Positions 26,263 to 34,055 of a DNA stretch of 64,000 nt are shown in pieces. Source of the stretch: Novosphingobium malaysiense (GTDB lineage Bacteria; Pseudomonadota; Alphaproteobacteria; Sphingomonadales; Sphingomonadaceae); assembly GCF_000802225.1 (NCBI RefSeq), contig NZ_JTDI01000001.1, positions 620,001 to 684,000 on the forward strand. Direction: 5' to 3'. The notes beneath the pieces are model-generated. The model did not search any database. It worked only from the letters and a program-made list of their open reading frames with translations, and had not been told where the DNA came from. Every line of letters starts with the position of its first letter. Position 1 is the stretch's first letter. The position numbers and the translations under genes were made by a program.

Positions 26263-27398
26263 CCAGCCTCCCCTCCTCGGCGGAAAAGCCGGCGCGGCAG
26301 GCGCTGACGGCCCCAGATTGCAGCTTCGGCCAGGAGTGTTGCCAGACCGCGCGGGTTGAACGGATACGTCTGCACGCGCAGGCACGGAACGGCATCCTGC
26401 GTCCATGCCTCGGCAATCCAGGGCTCGACTTCTCCCAGCATTTCGAAACCGCGCAAGCCCCGATCGGCGGCATCCTTCAAGGCAAAGAGCATCAACAGAT
26501 TGCCGGGCGAGCAACGGGCAAACTCCTCGTCGAATCCGATCTTGAAGAGCCAGTAGCGCCGCTGGAACTCGACCGCGAGTTGCATGGCCACCGGGCGCCG
26601 ATCGATGCGCATGAACGCGATTCGGCAGCGCCCTTCGCGGCATGAGCGCAGGAGAAAATCGCGAAAGAAAGCACCCTTGGCAGCATCGCTTCCCAAGGCC
26701 GAACCGGACTCGCCTTTCCAGCCCCGCTGCTCGACACCGACGGCCTGTTCGAACAAGTCGTCGAAGGTGTCCGGAGCCGGTTCGTGCATTTCGAACGTGA
26801 CGTCGCCCAGCGCATCGGCCCGGCGCCGGGCGCGGCGAAAATCGGAACGACGGCCAGCGTTGAAGCGCAGCTCGGGATCTGCCCCATCCGGTTCCAGTGC
26901 CATGGTGGGCCAGGCCTGTGCCGGTCGCGCAACGACGAATGCCCTTCCCTTGGCAGCGTGGCGAAGGGCAGGTACCAGCAAGGAGTCGGCCGGGACGCGA
27001 TCGAGCCGCAGCGGCCGCGCAAGGCCGACCACTTTATGCGCCAACCGCCGGGCCGCGACACCATCGCGGCAAAGAGCATCGACAGGTTCATAGACCTGGC
27101 GCACACCTGCTGCATGCCAGCGCGAAAACGGGCCTGACCGGCGACACAGCGGGAGTATGGCCAAGGGCTTGCCACCTTCGCAGATCGAAACGACCTTCAG
27201 GATCCGGCCGGGAAGCATCGTGCCAGCCAGCGCGGCGTGAAAGGCATATGTCTGGGAAGGTAGCGTGGCCGAGGCTTCCATCTCCCACCACCCTTTGGCC
27301 AGCATTTCGTCGCGCAACGCGATCGGCGCGGAAAGCCCTCCGGCTTCACGCGATTCCTGCGGTTCCGGCAATTCGATCCATGGCCGCTCGTGCCGCAT
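26259..27398 (-). CDS. BioF2/FemAB-like GNAT-fold protein (CelD type)
   Basis: An about 379-residue protein. The C-terminal half shows the GNAT_acetyltransf (BioF2-like, PF13480) pattern: RNAG-like FNAGRRSDFRRARRRADALGDV, FFRDFLLRSCREGRCRIAFMRIDRRPVAMQLAVEF, then YWLFKIGFDEEFARCSPGNLLMLFALKDAADRG. The family moves acyl or aminoacyl groups onto envelope polymers or small molecules; the substrate is unknown. The start is uncertain: ATG 27398 has GGAGG only 2 bases away, and TTG 27410 has no site. It is coupled (ATGA) to the proline-dehydrogenase-like gene, an unusual pair, and lies downstream of putA on the same strand after an about 90-base gap. Confidence 0.7.
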   Translation of the reverse strand: MRHERPWIELPEPQESREAGGLSAPIALRDEMLAKGWWEMEASATLPSQTYAFHAALAGTMLPGRILKVVSICEGGKPLAILPLCRRSGPFSRWHAAGVRQVYEPVDALCRDGVAARRLAHKVVGLARPLRLDRVPADSLLVPALRHAAKGRAFVVARPAQAWPTMALEPDGADPELRFNAGRRSDFRRARRRADALGDVTFEMHEPAPDTFDDLFEQAVGVEQRGWKGESGSALGSDAAKGAFFRDFLLRSCREGRCRIAFMRIDRRPVAMQLAVEFQRRYWLFKIGFDEEFARCSPGNLLMLFALKDAADRGLRGFEMLGEVEPWIAEAWTQDAVPCLRVQTYPFNPRGLATLLAEAAIWGRQRLPRRLFRRGGEAG

Positions 27399-27490
27399 GG
27401 CCTCCGCCAACGCTGCGCGACGAATGTCGCTTCCAGAAGGTGTCTAGGCCAAGAACCCCTTATTCGTGGTTAACTTGGCATACGCACGGT

Positions 27491-30400
27491 TCAGCCGATC
27501 ATCATGAGGCTCGCATTTCCGCCCGCAGCCGTAGTGTTTATCGATGTGGACACTTCCTCCAGTAGCCAGGCGCAGCCAGGTCCTGGCCCGGTATGCACCG
27601 GCACGATCGGACCTTCCTTTCCGGCGACGTCCATGCACGCCTGGGCGATGACATCGTCCTCGCCTTCGACAAGGCATGCAGAGAAGGGCTCACTGGCATC
27701 CGGCCTGAATCGAGCGGCAATCGGTGCGGGCAGGTCATCGGGCAAACCCATGCCCTCCACCGTGCCGCGATTGCCGCTCGCCAGCACCGCCGCCATCTGA
27801 TCGAAAAGCCCCACATCAGTGGTGGGGCGCAGCAGCACGCGACCTCGCGGATGCAGGGCGTAGCGATTGCACTCTCCCACCGGCCCCGGCAGTTCCAGCA
27901 TCGTGCCGAGCGCGCATTCGGCTCCCAGCGCGCGAGCGCGCACCGCGGCCTCCGCATTACCGCGCCGCTCGAGCCAAGAGGCAAAATCCTCCAAGCGCGC
28001 ATCCACAGCCTCCGATGAAGGCAGGACACACGGCGCGTCCCTCACCAGCCGCCCGAGATACAGTGGCCCGCCCGCCTTGGGCCCAGTGCCGGAAAGCCCC
28101 CGCCCGCCAAAGGGCTGCGATCCGACGATGGCGCCGATGACGTTGCGGTTCACATAGATGTTGCCGACGCGCACTTGCGAAGTGACTTGCGCGACGGTGC
28201 CGTCGAGCCGGGTGTGAAGGCCGAACGTCAGCCCGTATCCGGTCGCATTGATCTGATCGATCAGCGCGTTCATGTCCTTGCGACGGAAGCGTACGACATG
28301 CAGCACCGGCCCGAAGACTTCGCGCCCGAGATCGCTGATCGAATCGATCTCGATGATCGTCGGCGCCACGAAAGTTCCGCGAGACGCAACTTCCTCAGGA
28401 ACGGCGAAGCGGGTCACGCGGTGTCCTTGTTCGCGCATGGCTTCGATGTGCCGCTCGATGTTTGCCTGTGCTTCGGCGGTGATGACCGGCCCTATATCCG
28501 TGGCGAGACGATCGGGATTGCCGATCCGCAGTTCCGCCAGAGCGCCCTTGAGCATATCCAGCGTCCGATCCGCCACATCCTCCTGCAGGCACAACACCCG
28601 CAAAGCCGAGCAGCGCTGGCCGGCACTGTCGAAGGCCGAGGCGATCACGTCGCCCACCACCTGTTCGGCCAGAGCGGAGGAATCGACGATCATCGCGTTC
28701 TGTCCACCCGTCTCAGCGATCAGCGGAATCGGCTTGCCGTCCGGCGAGAGCCGTCCGGCCAATTGACGCTGGATCAGGCGCGCCACTGCGGTCGAGCCGG
28801 TGAACATGACCGCAGCCACCTGCGGCGCTTCCACCAGAGCCGCGCCGACGCTGCCATCGCCCGTCACCAGTTGCAGGGCATCCGCCGGAACGCCGGCCTC
28901 GTGCAGGATGCGCACTGCCTCGGCCGCGATCAGCGGGGTTTCCTCGGCAGGTTTCGCCAGCACCGGATTGCCCGCGACCAGCGCCGCCGCGACCTGCCCG
29001 GTGAAGATCGCGAGCGGGAAGTTCCAGGGGCTGATGCAGACCACCGGTCCCAGCGGGATCTGATCCGCCCCGAATGTCTCGCGCGCCTGCCTGGCATAGA
29101 AGCGCAGGAAATCTATCGCCTCGCGCACTTCCGCCACGGCATTGGCCGCGGACTTGCCCGCCTCGCGCATGGCAAGGCCCATGAAGACCTCGAGCCGCTC
29201 CTGATAGCTGTCGGCGGCCAGTTCCAGCATGGCCGCGCGTTGCGCGACGGGGATACTGCTCCAACCGCTGATGGCGGCACGCTGGACTGCTTTGGCAGCG
29301 TCCTGTGGGGGAACATCGATAACGTTTCCGACCTGATCCCGGTGATCGGCCGGGTTCAGGACAGGCCGCGACTGCCCGTTCGAACCGTCCGGTCGTGCCG
29401 TCCATGTCTGCTCCGCCGATTGCCGCAAGGACTGCGAGAGCGACTGCAGGGCGAGTTCATCGGTCAGGTCGATACCGGCTGAATTGCGGCGGCCGGGAAA
29501 GATATCGCCGGGCAAGGCGATCAACTCGTGCCGGGCGCCCGGCTGCGGCATGGCGCGTACGACTTCGGCCGGATCGGCGACCAGATCCGCCACCGGCACT
29601 GCCGGATCGCCAATGCGGTTCACGAACGAGGAATTGGCGCCGTTTTCCAGCAGCCGGCGGACCAGATAGGCCAGCAGTGTCTCGTGGGTGCCTACCGGGG
29701 CATAGATACGGCAGGGCCGGTCCAGCTTGCCGGCCCCGACGACCTGTGAATAGAGCGCCTCGCCCATGCCGTGCAGGCACTGGAACTCATATTGGCCAAC
29801 CGAAAAGTCCGGCCCGGCAAGATGATAGATCGTCGCCACCGTCTGGGCATTGTGGGTGGCGAACTGCGGGAAGACCTCGTCGGGTGCAGCAAGCAACTTT
29901 CGGGCGCAGGCGATATAGGCCACGTCGGTGTGGACCTTGCGGGTATAGACCGGGAAGTCGCTCAGCCCTTCGACCTGCGCGCGCTTGATCTCGGCATCCC
30001 AGTATGCGCCCTTCACCAGACGGACCATGATGCGCCTGCGGGCCCGGCGCGCCAGATCGACGATCCAGTCGATGACCATTGGACAGCGCTTGCCATAGGC
30101 CTGAACCACGAAACCCAGACCGTCCCAATCCCTGAGATCCGGATCGAGCGCGAGGCTTTCCAGCAGGTCCAGCGAGAGTTCGAGGCGGTCTGCCTCCTCG
30201 GCATCGATATTGAAGCCGATGCCGTACTCGCGGGCCATGGCCGCCAGAGCCTTCACGCGCGGCAGCAGTTCTCCCATCACCCGGTCCGCCTGCGCGCGGG
30301 CATAGCGGGGGTGGAGCGCGGACAGCTTGATCGAAATCCCCGGCCCCCGGTAGATGCCCTTCCCCGCCCCGGCATCGCCGATAGCCTCGATCGCCCGGAC

Positions 30401-31087
30401 ATAATCATTGTAATAGCGCTCGGCATCGGCCGCGGTCATCGCCGCTTCGCCCAGCATGTCGTAGCTGTAGCGGAAGCCTTTCGCCTCCCGCTCCCGAGCG
30501 CGCTTGAGTGCGTCCCCGATGGTTTCGCCGACGACGAATTGCTCGCCCAGCATGCGCATAGCCAGATCCACGCCCCGGCGGATCACCGGCTCGCCCGCCC
30601 GCGCGATCAGCCGCGTCAAGGCGCGGGACAGGCCCCGATCGTCCACGCTGCCCACCAGCTTTCCGGTCACGACAAGCCCCCAGGTCGCCGCATTGACGAA
30701 GAGCGACTTGTCGCCGCTCAGGTGTCCGCTCCAGTTGCCGTGGGCAATCTTGTCGCGGATCAGCGCATCGCGCGTGGCCGCATCGGGAATGCGCAGCAGC
30801 GCCTCCGCCAGGCACATCAGCGCCACGCCTTCCTCGCTGGAGAGCGCATATTCCTGAACCAGCCCCTCGACCCCGCTACCCTTTCGTTCCGCACGCAACG
30901 CCGTGACAAGTTCTGCCGCCGTCTGGCGTATGGCGTCGCGCTCCGGCGCCGGAAGACTGGCGGCTTCGAGCAACGGTGCGAGGCATTCGGCCTCGTTCCG
31001 GCGTCGGGCCCCGGCAATGGCACGTCGAAGCGGCGAGAGATCACGGATGGCCGGCGAAAAGGCGGCGAAGGGGGGCTCGGCTGTCAT
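27491..31087 (-). CDS. putA: Bifunctional proline dehydrogenase / glutamate-semialdehyde dehydrogenase
   Basis: A 1198-residue PutA. It has an N-terminal arm (about 1-180), a FAD-dependent proline dehydrogenase barrel (about 190-480; SIKLSALHPRY, NIDAEEADRLE, VRLVKGAYWDAEI, YEFQCLHGMGE, AYLVRRLLENGAN) and an NAD-dependent aldehyde dehydrogenase (about 560-1000; ISPWNFPLAIFTG, Glu in AETGGQNAM, Cys in GQRCSALRVL). It oxidises proline to glutamate at the membrane. No N-terminal ribbon-helix-helix is seen, so it is not self-regulating. Several starts (31087, 31096, 31099) are possible; none has a good Shine-Dalgarno. A divergent Lrp-type regulator and a perfect palindrome at 31105-31126 sit upstream. 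Confidence 0.96.
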   Translation of the reverse strand: MTAEPPFAAFSPAIRDLSPLRRAIAGARRRNEAECLAPLLEAASLPAPERDAIRQTAAELVTALRAERKGSGVEGLVQEYALSSEEGVALMCLAEALLRIPDAATRDALIRDKIAHGNWSGHLSGDKSLFVNAATWGLVVTGKLVGSVDDRGLSRALTRLIARAGEPVIRRGVDLAMRMLGEQFVVGETIGDALKRAREREAKGFRYSYDMLGEAAMTAADAERYYNDYVRAIEAIGDAGAGKGIYRGPGISIKLSALHPRYARAQADRVMGELLPRVKALAAMAREYGIGFNIDAEEADRLELSLDLLESLALDPDLRDWDGLGFVVQAYGKRCPMVIDWIVDLARRARRRIMVRLVKGAYWDAEIKRAQVEGLSDFPVYTRKVHTDVAYIACARKLLAAPDEVFPQFATHNAQTVATIYHLAGPDFSVGQYEFQCLHGMGEALYSQVVGAGKLDRPCRIYAPVGTHETLLAYLVRRLLENGANSSFVNRIGDPAVPVADLVADPAEVVRAMPQPGARHELIALPGDIFPGRRNSAGIDLTDELALQSLSQSLRQSAEQTWTARPDGSNGQSRPVLNPADHRDQVGNVIDVPPQDAAKAVQRAAISGWSSIPVAQRAAMLELAADSYQERLEVFMGLAMREAGKSAANAVAEVREAIDFLRFYARQARETFGADQIPLGPVVCISPWNFPLAIFTGQVAAALVAGNPVLAKPAEETPLIAAEAVRILHEAGVPADALQLVTGDGSVGAALVEAPQVAAVMFTGSTAVARLIQRQLAGRLSPDGKPIPLIAETGGQNAMIVDSSALAEQVVGDVIASAFDSAGQRCSALRVLCLQEDVADRTLDMLKGALAELRIGNPDRLATDIGPVITAEAQANIERHIEAMREQGHRVTRFAVPEEVASRGTFVAPTIIEIDSISDLGREVFGPVLHVVRFRRKDMNALIDQINATGYGLTFGLHTRLDGTVAQVTSQVRVGNIYVNRNVIGAIVGSQPFGGRGLSGTGPKAGGPLYLGRLVRDAPCVLPSSEAVDARLEDFASWLERRGNAEAAVRARALGAECALGTMLELPGPVGECNRYALHPRGRVLLRPTTDVGLFDQMAAVLASGNRGTVEGMGLPDDLPAPIAARFRPDASEPFSACLVEGEDDVIAQACMDVAGKEGPIVPVHTGPGPGCAWLLEEVSTSINTTAAGGNASLMMIG

Positions 31088-31104
31088 GTGGCCCATCATA
31101 CAAC

Positions 31105-31126
31105 AGTCACATTCGGCAATGTGACT
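31105..31126. promoter_or_regulatory. Perfect palindrome, candidate Lrp/PutR operator
   Basis: AGTCACATT (31105-31113) is repeated in inverse as AATGTGACT (31118-31126) around CGGC. It lies in the 99-base gap between divergent putA and the Lrp/AsnC gene, 18 bases from the putA start. Its position and symmetry fit the binding site of the neighbouring regulator. Confidence 0.65.
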
Positions 31127-31186
31127 TATCAGCACGCTTGAAAGAGTCTATTAGCCCTAACTTAATCATAGAATTGGTCATTTATA

Positions 31187-31657
31187 ATGAAAAATGCCGG
31201 AACTACGGTCGATCTGGACGATCTGGACCGCAGGATTATAGCTGTCCTGCGGCGAGACGGCAGGATCACGGTCACCGATCTCGCAAAAGAGGTGGGGATG
31301 TCGAAGACGCCGTGCCAGGTGCGCATGCGCAAGCTGATCGAAAGCGGCGTGATCCGGGGCTTTCGCGCCATTGTAAATCCGGCCACCCTCGGGCTCGATC
31401 ATGTCGCCTTTACCGAGGTCAAATTGTCCGACACGCGCGAACAGGCGCTCAGCGAATTCAACCGAGCGGTCCAGCGCATTCCCGAGATCGAGGAATGCCA
31501 CATGCTGGCCAGCAGCTTCGACTACCTGCTCAAGGTGCGCACGGCCGACATCCGCCGCTACCGCGTGGTGCTGGGGGAGAAGATTTCAAGCCTGCCGCAT
31601 GTCTCCAGCACCTCCACCTTCGTGGCGATGGAGACGGTGAAGGACTCCAGCCGGTAG
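31187..31657 (+). CDS. Lrp/AsnC family transcriptional regulator (PutR-like)
   Basis: A 156-residue regulator: an HTH at about residues 10-60 (LDDLDRRIIAVLRRDGRITVTDLAKEVGMSKTPCQVRMRKL) and a RAM effector domain (ALSEFNRAVQRIPEIEECHMLASSFDYLLKVRTADI). The SKTPCQVRMR recognition helix and the length match the PutR type that activates putA in response to proline. It is divergent from putA with a perfect palindrome between them. The start ATG 31187 follows an AT-rich stretch without an obvious Shine-Dalgarno. It probably controls putA and itself. Confidence 0.9.
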   Translation: MKNAGTTVDLDDLDRRIIAVLRRDGRITVTDLAKEVGMSKTPCQVRMRKLIESGVIRGFRAIVNPATLGLDHVAFTEVKLSDTREQALSEFNRAVQRIPEIEECHMLASSFDYLLKVRTADIRRYRVVLGEKISSLPHVSSTSTFVAMETVKDSSR

Positions 31658-31745
31658 ATCGCTGGCGCGCTTCCGTTCACGGGCCTCTTGTAGACCTGTT
31701 CAGCGGCGATAGCATGCAGGCAAAGCAATACCGGGAGAGAAGCCA

Positions 31746-32615
31746 ATGCCTGACGCCGTGCCCGTCGCCATCGTCACCGGGGCCAGCCGCGGTGCCGGCC
31801 GGGGCATAGCCGTCGCGCTGGGTTCGCACGGCTGCACCGTCTACGTCACCGGTCGCTCGCAGAAGGAAGGCGATGCCTCGATGCCCGGCACCATCCACGC
31901 CACCGCACGCGAAGTGACCGAGGCGGGTGGAAAGGGCATTGCCGTCGCCTGCGACAGCAGCGACGACACACAGATCGCCGCGCTCATCGATCAGGTCATG
32001 GCCGAACAGGGCCGCATCGACATCCTGATCAACAACGCCTGCGCCGTCCACGACCGGCTCAACGATCCCGGCCAGTTCTGGGAAAAGCCGCTGGCCATCG
32101 GCAACATGATCGACGTCGGCGTGCGCAGCGGCTTCGTCACCTCGTGGTATGCCGCGCCGCACATGGTGAAGCAGGACAAGGGACTGATCCTGTTCACCTC
32201 CTCGCCCGGTTCGATGCACTACTGCTTCGGCCCGGCCTATGGCGCGCACAAGGCCGGGGTGGACAAGATGGCCTTCGACATGGGCGTCGACTTCACAGAT
32301 GCGGGCGCGAACGTCGCGGCGGTCTCGGTCTGGATGGGCGCACTCACCACCGAGCGGTTGATGCAGATGATGGAAGCCGAACCCGAACGCTTCGCGCACC
32401 TCGACGGGTTTCTGGAATCGGCAGGCTACACCGGCCACCTCGCCTGGGCACTGTGGAACGACCCGGACCTGATGACCTACAACGGCAAGACGATGATCGG
32501 CGCCGAACTGGGCCAGCACTACGGCATCACCGATATCGGCGGCAAATTCCCGCCCTCGGCCCGGCTCGGCACTGGCGCCGAACCGCCGCAATATGCGCCG
32601 TACAAGGTAAAATAG
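31746..32615 (+). CDS. SDR family oxidoreductase (DHRS1-like)
   Basis: A 289-residue classical short-chain dehydrogenase: TGASRGAGRGIA cofactor loop (about 11-22), INNACAVHD (the NNAG position, with Cys in place of Gly), Ser in FTSSPGSMHY and the YGAHK catalytic Tyr-Lys. The C-terminal part, with substrate-loop changes (ALTTERLMQMM), resembles the DHRS1 group. It oxidises or reduces an alcohol/ketone with NAD(P) in the cytoplasm; the substrate is unknown. The ATG at 31746 has GGGAGAGA upstream. It opens a catabolic block with a serine hydrolase and a molybdenum hydroxylase. Confidence 0.9.
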   Translation: MPDAVPVAIVTGASRGAGRGIAVALGSHGCTVYVTGRSQKEGDASMPGTIHATAREVTEAGGKGIAVACDSSDDTQIAALIDQVMAEQGRIDILINNACAVHDRLNDPGQFWEKPLAIGNMIDVGVRSGFVTSWYAAPHMVKQDKGLILFTSSPGSMHYCFGPAYGAHKAGVDKMAFDMGVDFTDAGANVAAVSVWMGALTTERLMQMMEAEPERFAHLDGFLESAGYTGHLAWALWNDPDLMTYNGKTMIGAELGQHYGITDIGGKFPPSARLGTGAEPPQYAPYKVK

Positions 32616-32695
32616 ATCCTGCCTCTGGAGAGACACCGCATTAGGTAAATACCGGTTGGTTGACGGCGCTGGATGCGGCGTTGATAACGGGCGCA

Positions 32696-34027
32696 ATGAT
32701 AAGAATTCTGGTCGCGTTCGCCTTTGTAATCGTCTCAGTTCCCGCAGCCGCCCGCCCGGTTCAACCAGAGGGTGACGTGGCCGTTCGGCTGGAGGAAGCC
32801 CTTTCCGCCGCAGCGGAGCACGATCGCTTCTACGGCGCCGTGCTGCTGGCGCGTGACGGTGAAGTGGTTCTGCGCAAGGCATACGGCCCAATCGATGAGG
32901 CCGGCACTCGGGCCACAACCGGGCAGCCGTACAACGTCGGTTCGGTGGGCAAGCTGTTCACGATGGCCCTGGTGCTGGAACGGGTCGAAGACGGCACGCT
33001 GTCGCTCGATGATACCATCGCTCGACACTTGCCGAACAGTGGCCTGCCGGGCGCACAAGACATCACGATCCGCCAGCTGCTCAGCCACAGTTCGGGGTAC
33101 GGCGATTATTTCAGTCACCCCGACTATACGCTCGAGCAGCGGACGTTGGACGACTTCCTCGACCTGGTCCGGACCAGCAAGGTCGAATTCGCCCCGGGCA
33201 AGGGCTTCGCCTATTCCAATTCCGCCTTCTGGGTACTCGCCGCAATCCTCGAAGCGACCGATGCACAGGATCGCGACTGGCAAACCATCTTTGCCGAAGA
33301 CGTGTTCGACCGCGCGGGCATGGAAGTGCGCGAGTTCCAGCCCGACATGGAGTACGCGGCCCGCCCGAAGGGCTTCGCCCTGCGCCCTGACGGCACGGTT
33401 GAGACGACCTTCGACGACCCGCGCCCCGGTCCCGACGGCGGCTGGTATACCGGCGTGGACGACATGCTGGCGTTCGACCGGGGCCTCGGCCACGGATTTT
33501 GGTTCGGCACGGCGCTGCGGGAAGAAAGCGAACGCCCCCTGACCTACTTTCCCAGCCTCGGCGCGGACGTCGGACTCGTCTGGGAAATCTATGACGAGAA
33601 CGGTCGGACCTACGTCACCAAGGGCGGCACGACTACTGGCGGCGGCGCAGAATTGGTGAACTTCCGCCATGGCAAAGCGAACTATACGCTGGTGATGCTC
33701 TCCAATCTGGAGAACGCGCCCCTGAACATTTTCCGGGACGTGCTTGCCTATGCGCTTGGCGACGAAGGGGCATCGCTTCCGGGACCGGCACCATTGGTGG
33801 CGTTCTATCGGGCCGCCACGCAATCGAGGCTGCCCGGAGCTTCCGAACTGAAGGCATGGGCCGAGAGGCATGGCGTGACGGTGAGGCCGATGCCCATGCT
33901 GATGGCCGCCAATGCCCTGCGGAAGAAGGAAAATTACGATGCGGCCAGATCGCTTCTGGACCTGACGCTGACCGAATATCCGGACAATGCCGTCGCCAAG
34001 CAACTTCTGGCCGCATTGCCCGAATGA
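32696..34027 (+). CDS. Serine hydrolase, beta-lactamase/esterase (class C-like) family
   Basis: A 443-residue exported hydrolase. ATG 32696 begins a signal peptide (MIRILVAFAFVIVSVPAAA) ending before RPVQ. The catalytic SxxK is SVGKLF, the second motif is YSNSAFW (YxN), and GGTTTGGGAE lies where KTG is expected. The protein extends past the hydrolase core with a C-terminal TPR-like helix pair (NALRKKENYDAARSLLDLTL). The family includes esterases, peptidases and beta-lactamases, and resistance should not be assumed. Its last codons form one arm of the 42-base hairpin shared with the convergent molybdenum hydroxylase gene. Confidence 0.85.
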   Translation: MIRILVAFAFVIVSVPAAARPVQPEGDVAVRLEEALSAAAEHDRFYGAVLLARDGEVVLRKAYGPIDEAGTRATTGQPYNVGSVGKLFTMALVLERVEDGTLSLDDTIARHLPNSGLPGAQDITIRQLLSHSSGYGDYFSHPDYTLEQRTLDDFLDLVRTSKVEFAPGKGFAYSNSAFWVLAAILEATDAQDRDWQTIFAEDVFDRAGMEVREFQPDMEYAARPKGFALRPDGTVETTFDDPRPGPDGGWYTGVDDMLAFDRGLGHGFWFGTALREESERPLTYFPSLGADVGLVWEIYDENGRTYVTKGGTTTGGGAELVNFRHGKANYTLVMLSNLENAPLNIFRDVLAYALGDEGASLPGPAPLVAFYRAATQSRLPGASELKAWAERHGVTVRPMPMLMAANALRKKENYDAARSLLDLTLTEYPDNAVAKQLLAALPE

Positions 34028-34054
34028 CGCATCACTGCGTCATTCGGGCAATGC
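34013..34054. terminator. Perfect 19-bp hairpin between convergent genes
   Basis: Bases 34013-34031 pair with 34036-34054 without mismatch around the loop TCAC. The left arm is within the last codons of the serine hydrolase; the right arm ends one base before the stop of the leftward molybdenum hydroxylase gene. No T-tract follows on either side, so it may be a bidirectional terminator or mRNA-end structure. Confidence 0.65.
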
Positions 34055-34055
34055 C

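Noticed and set aside
32696..34027. Antibiotic resistance beta-lactamase
   Set aside because: SxxK and YxN motifs are shared with esterases and peptidases; the third motif is not KTG and the context is catabolic.
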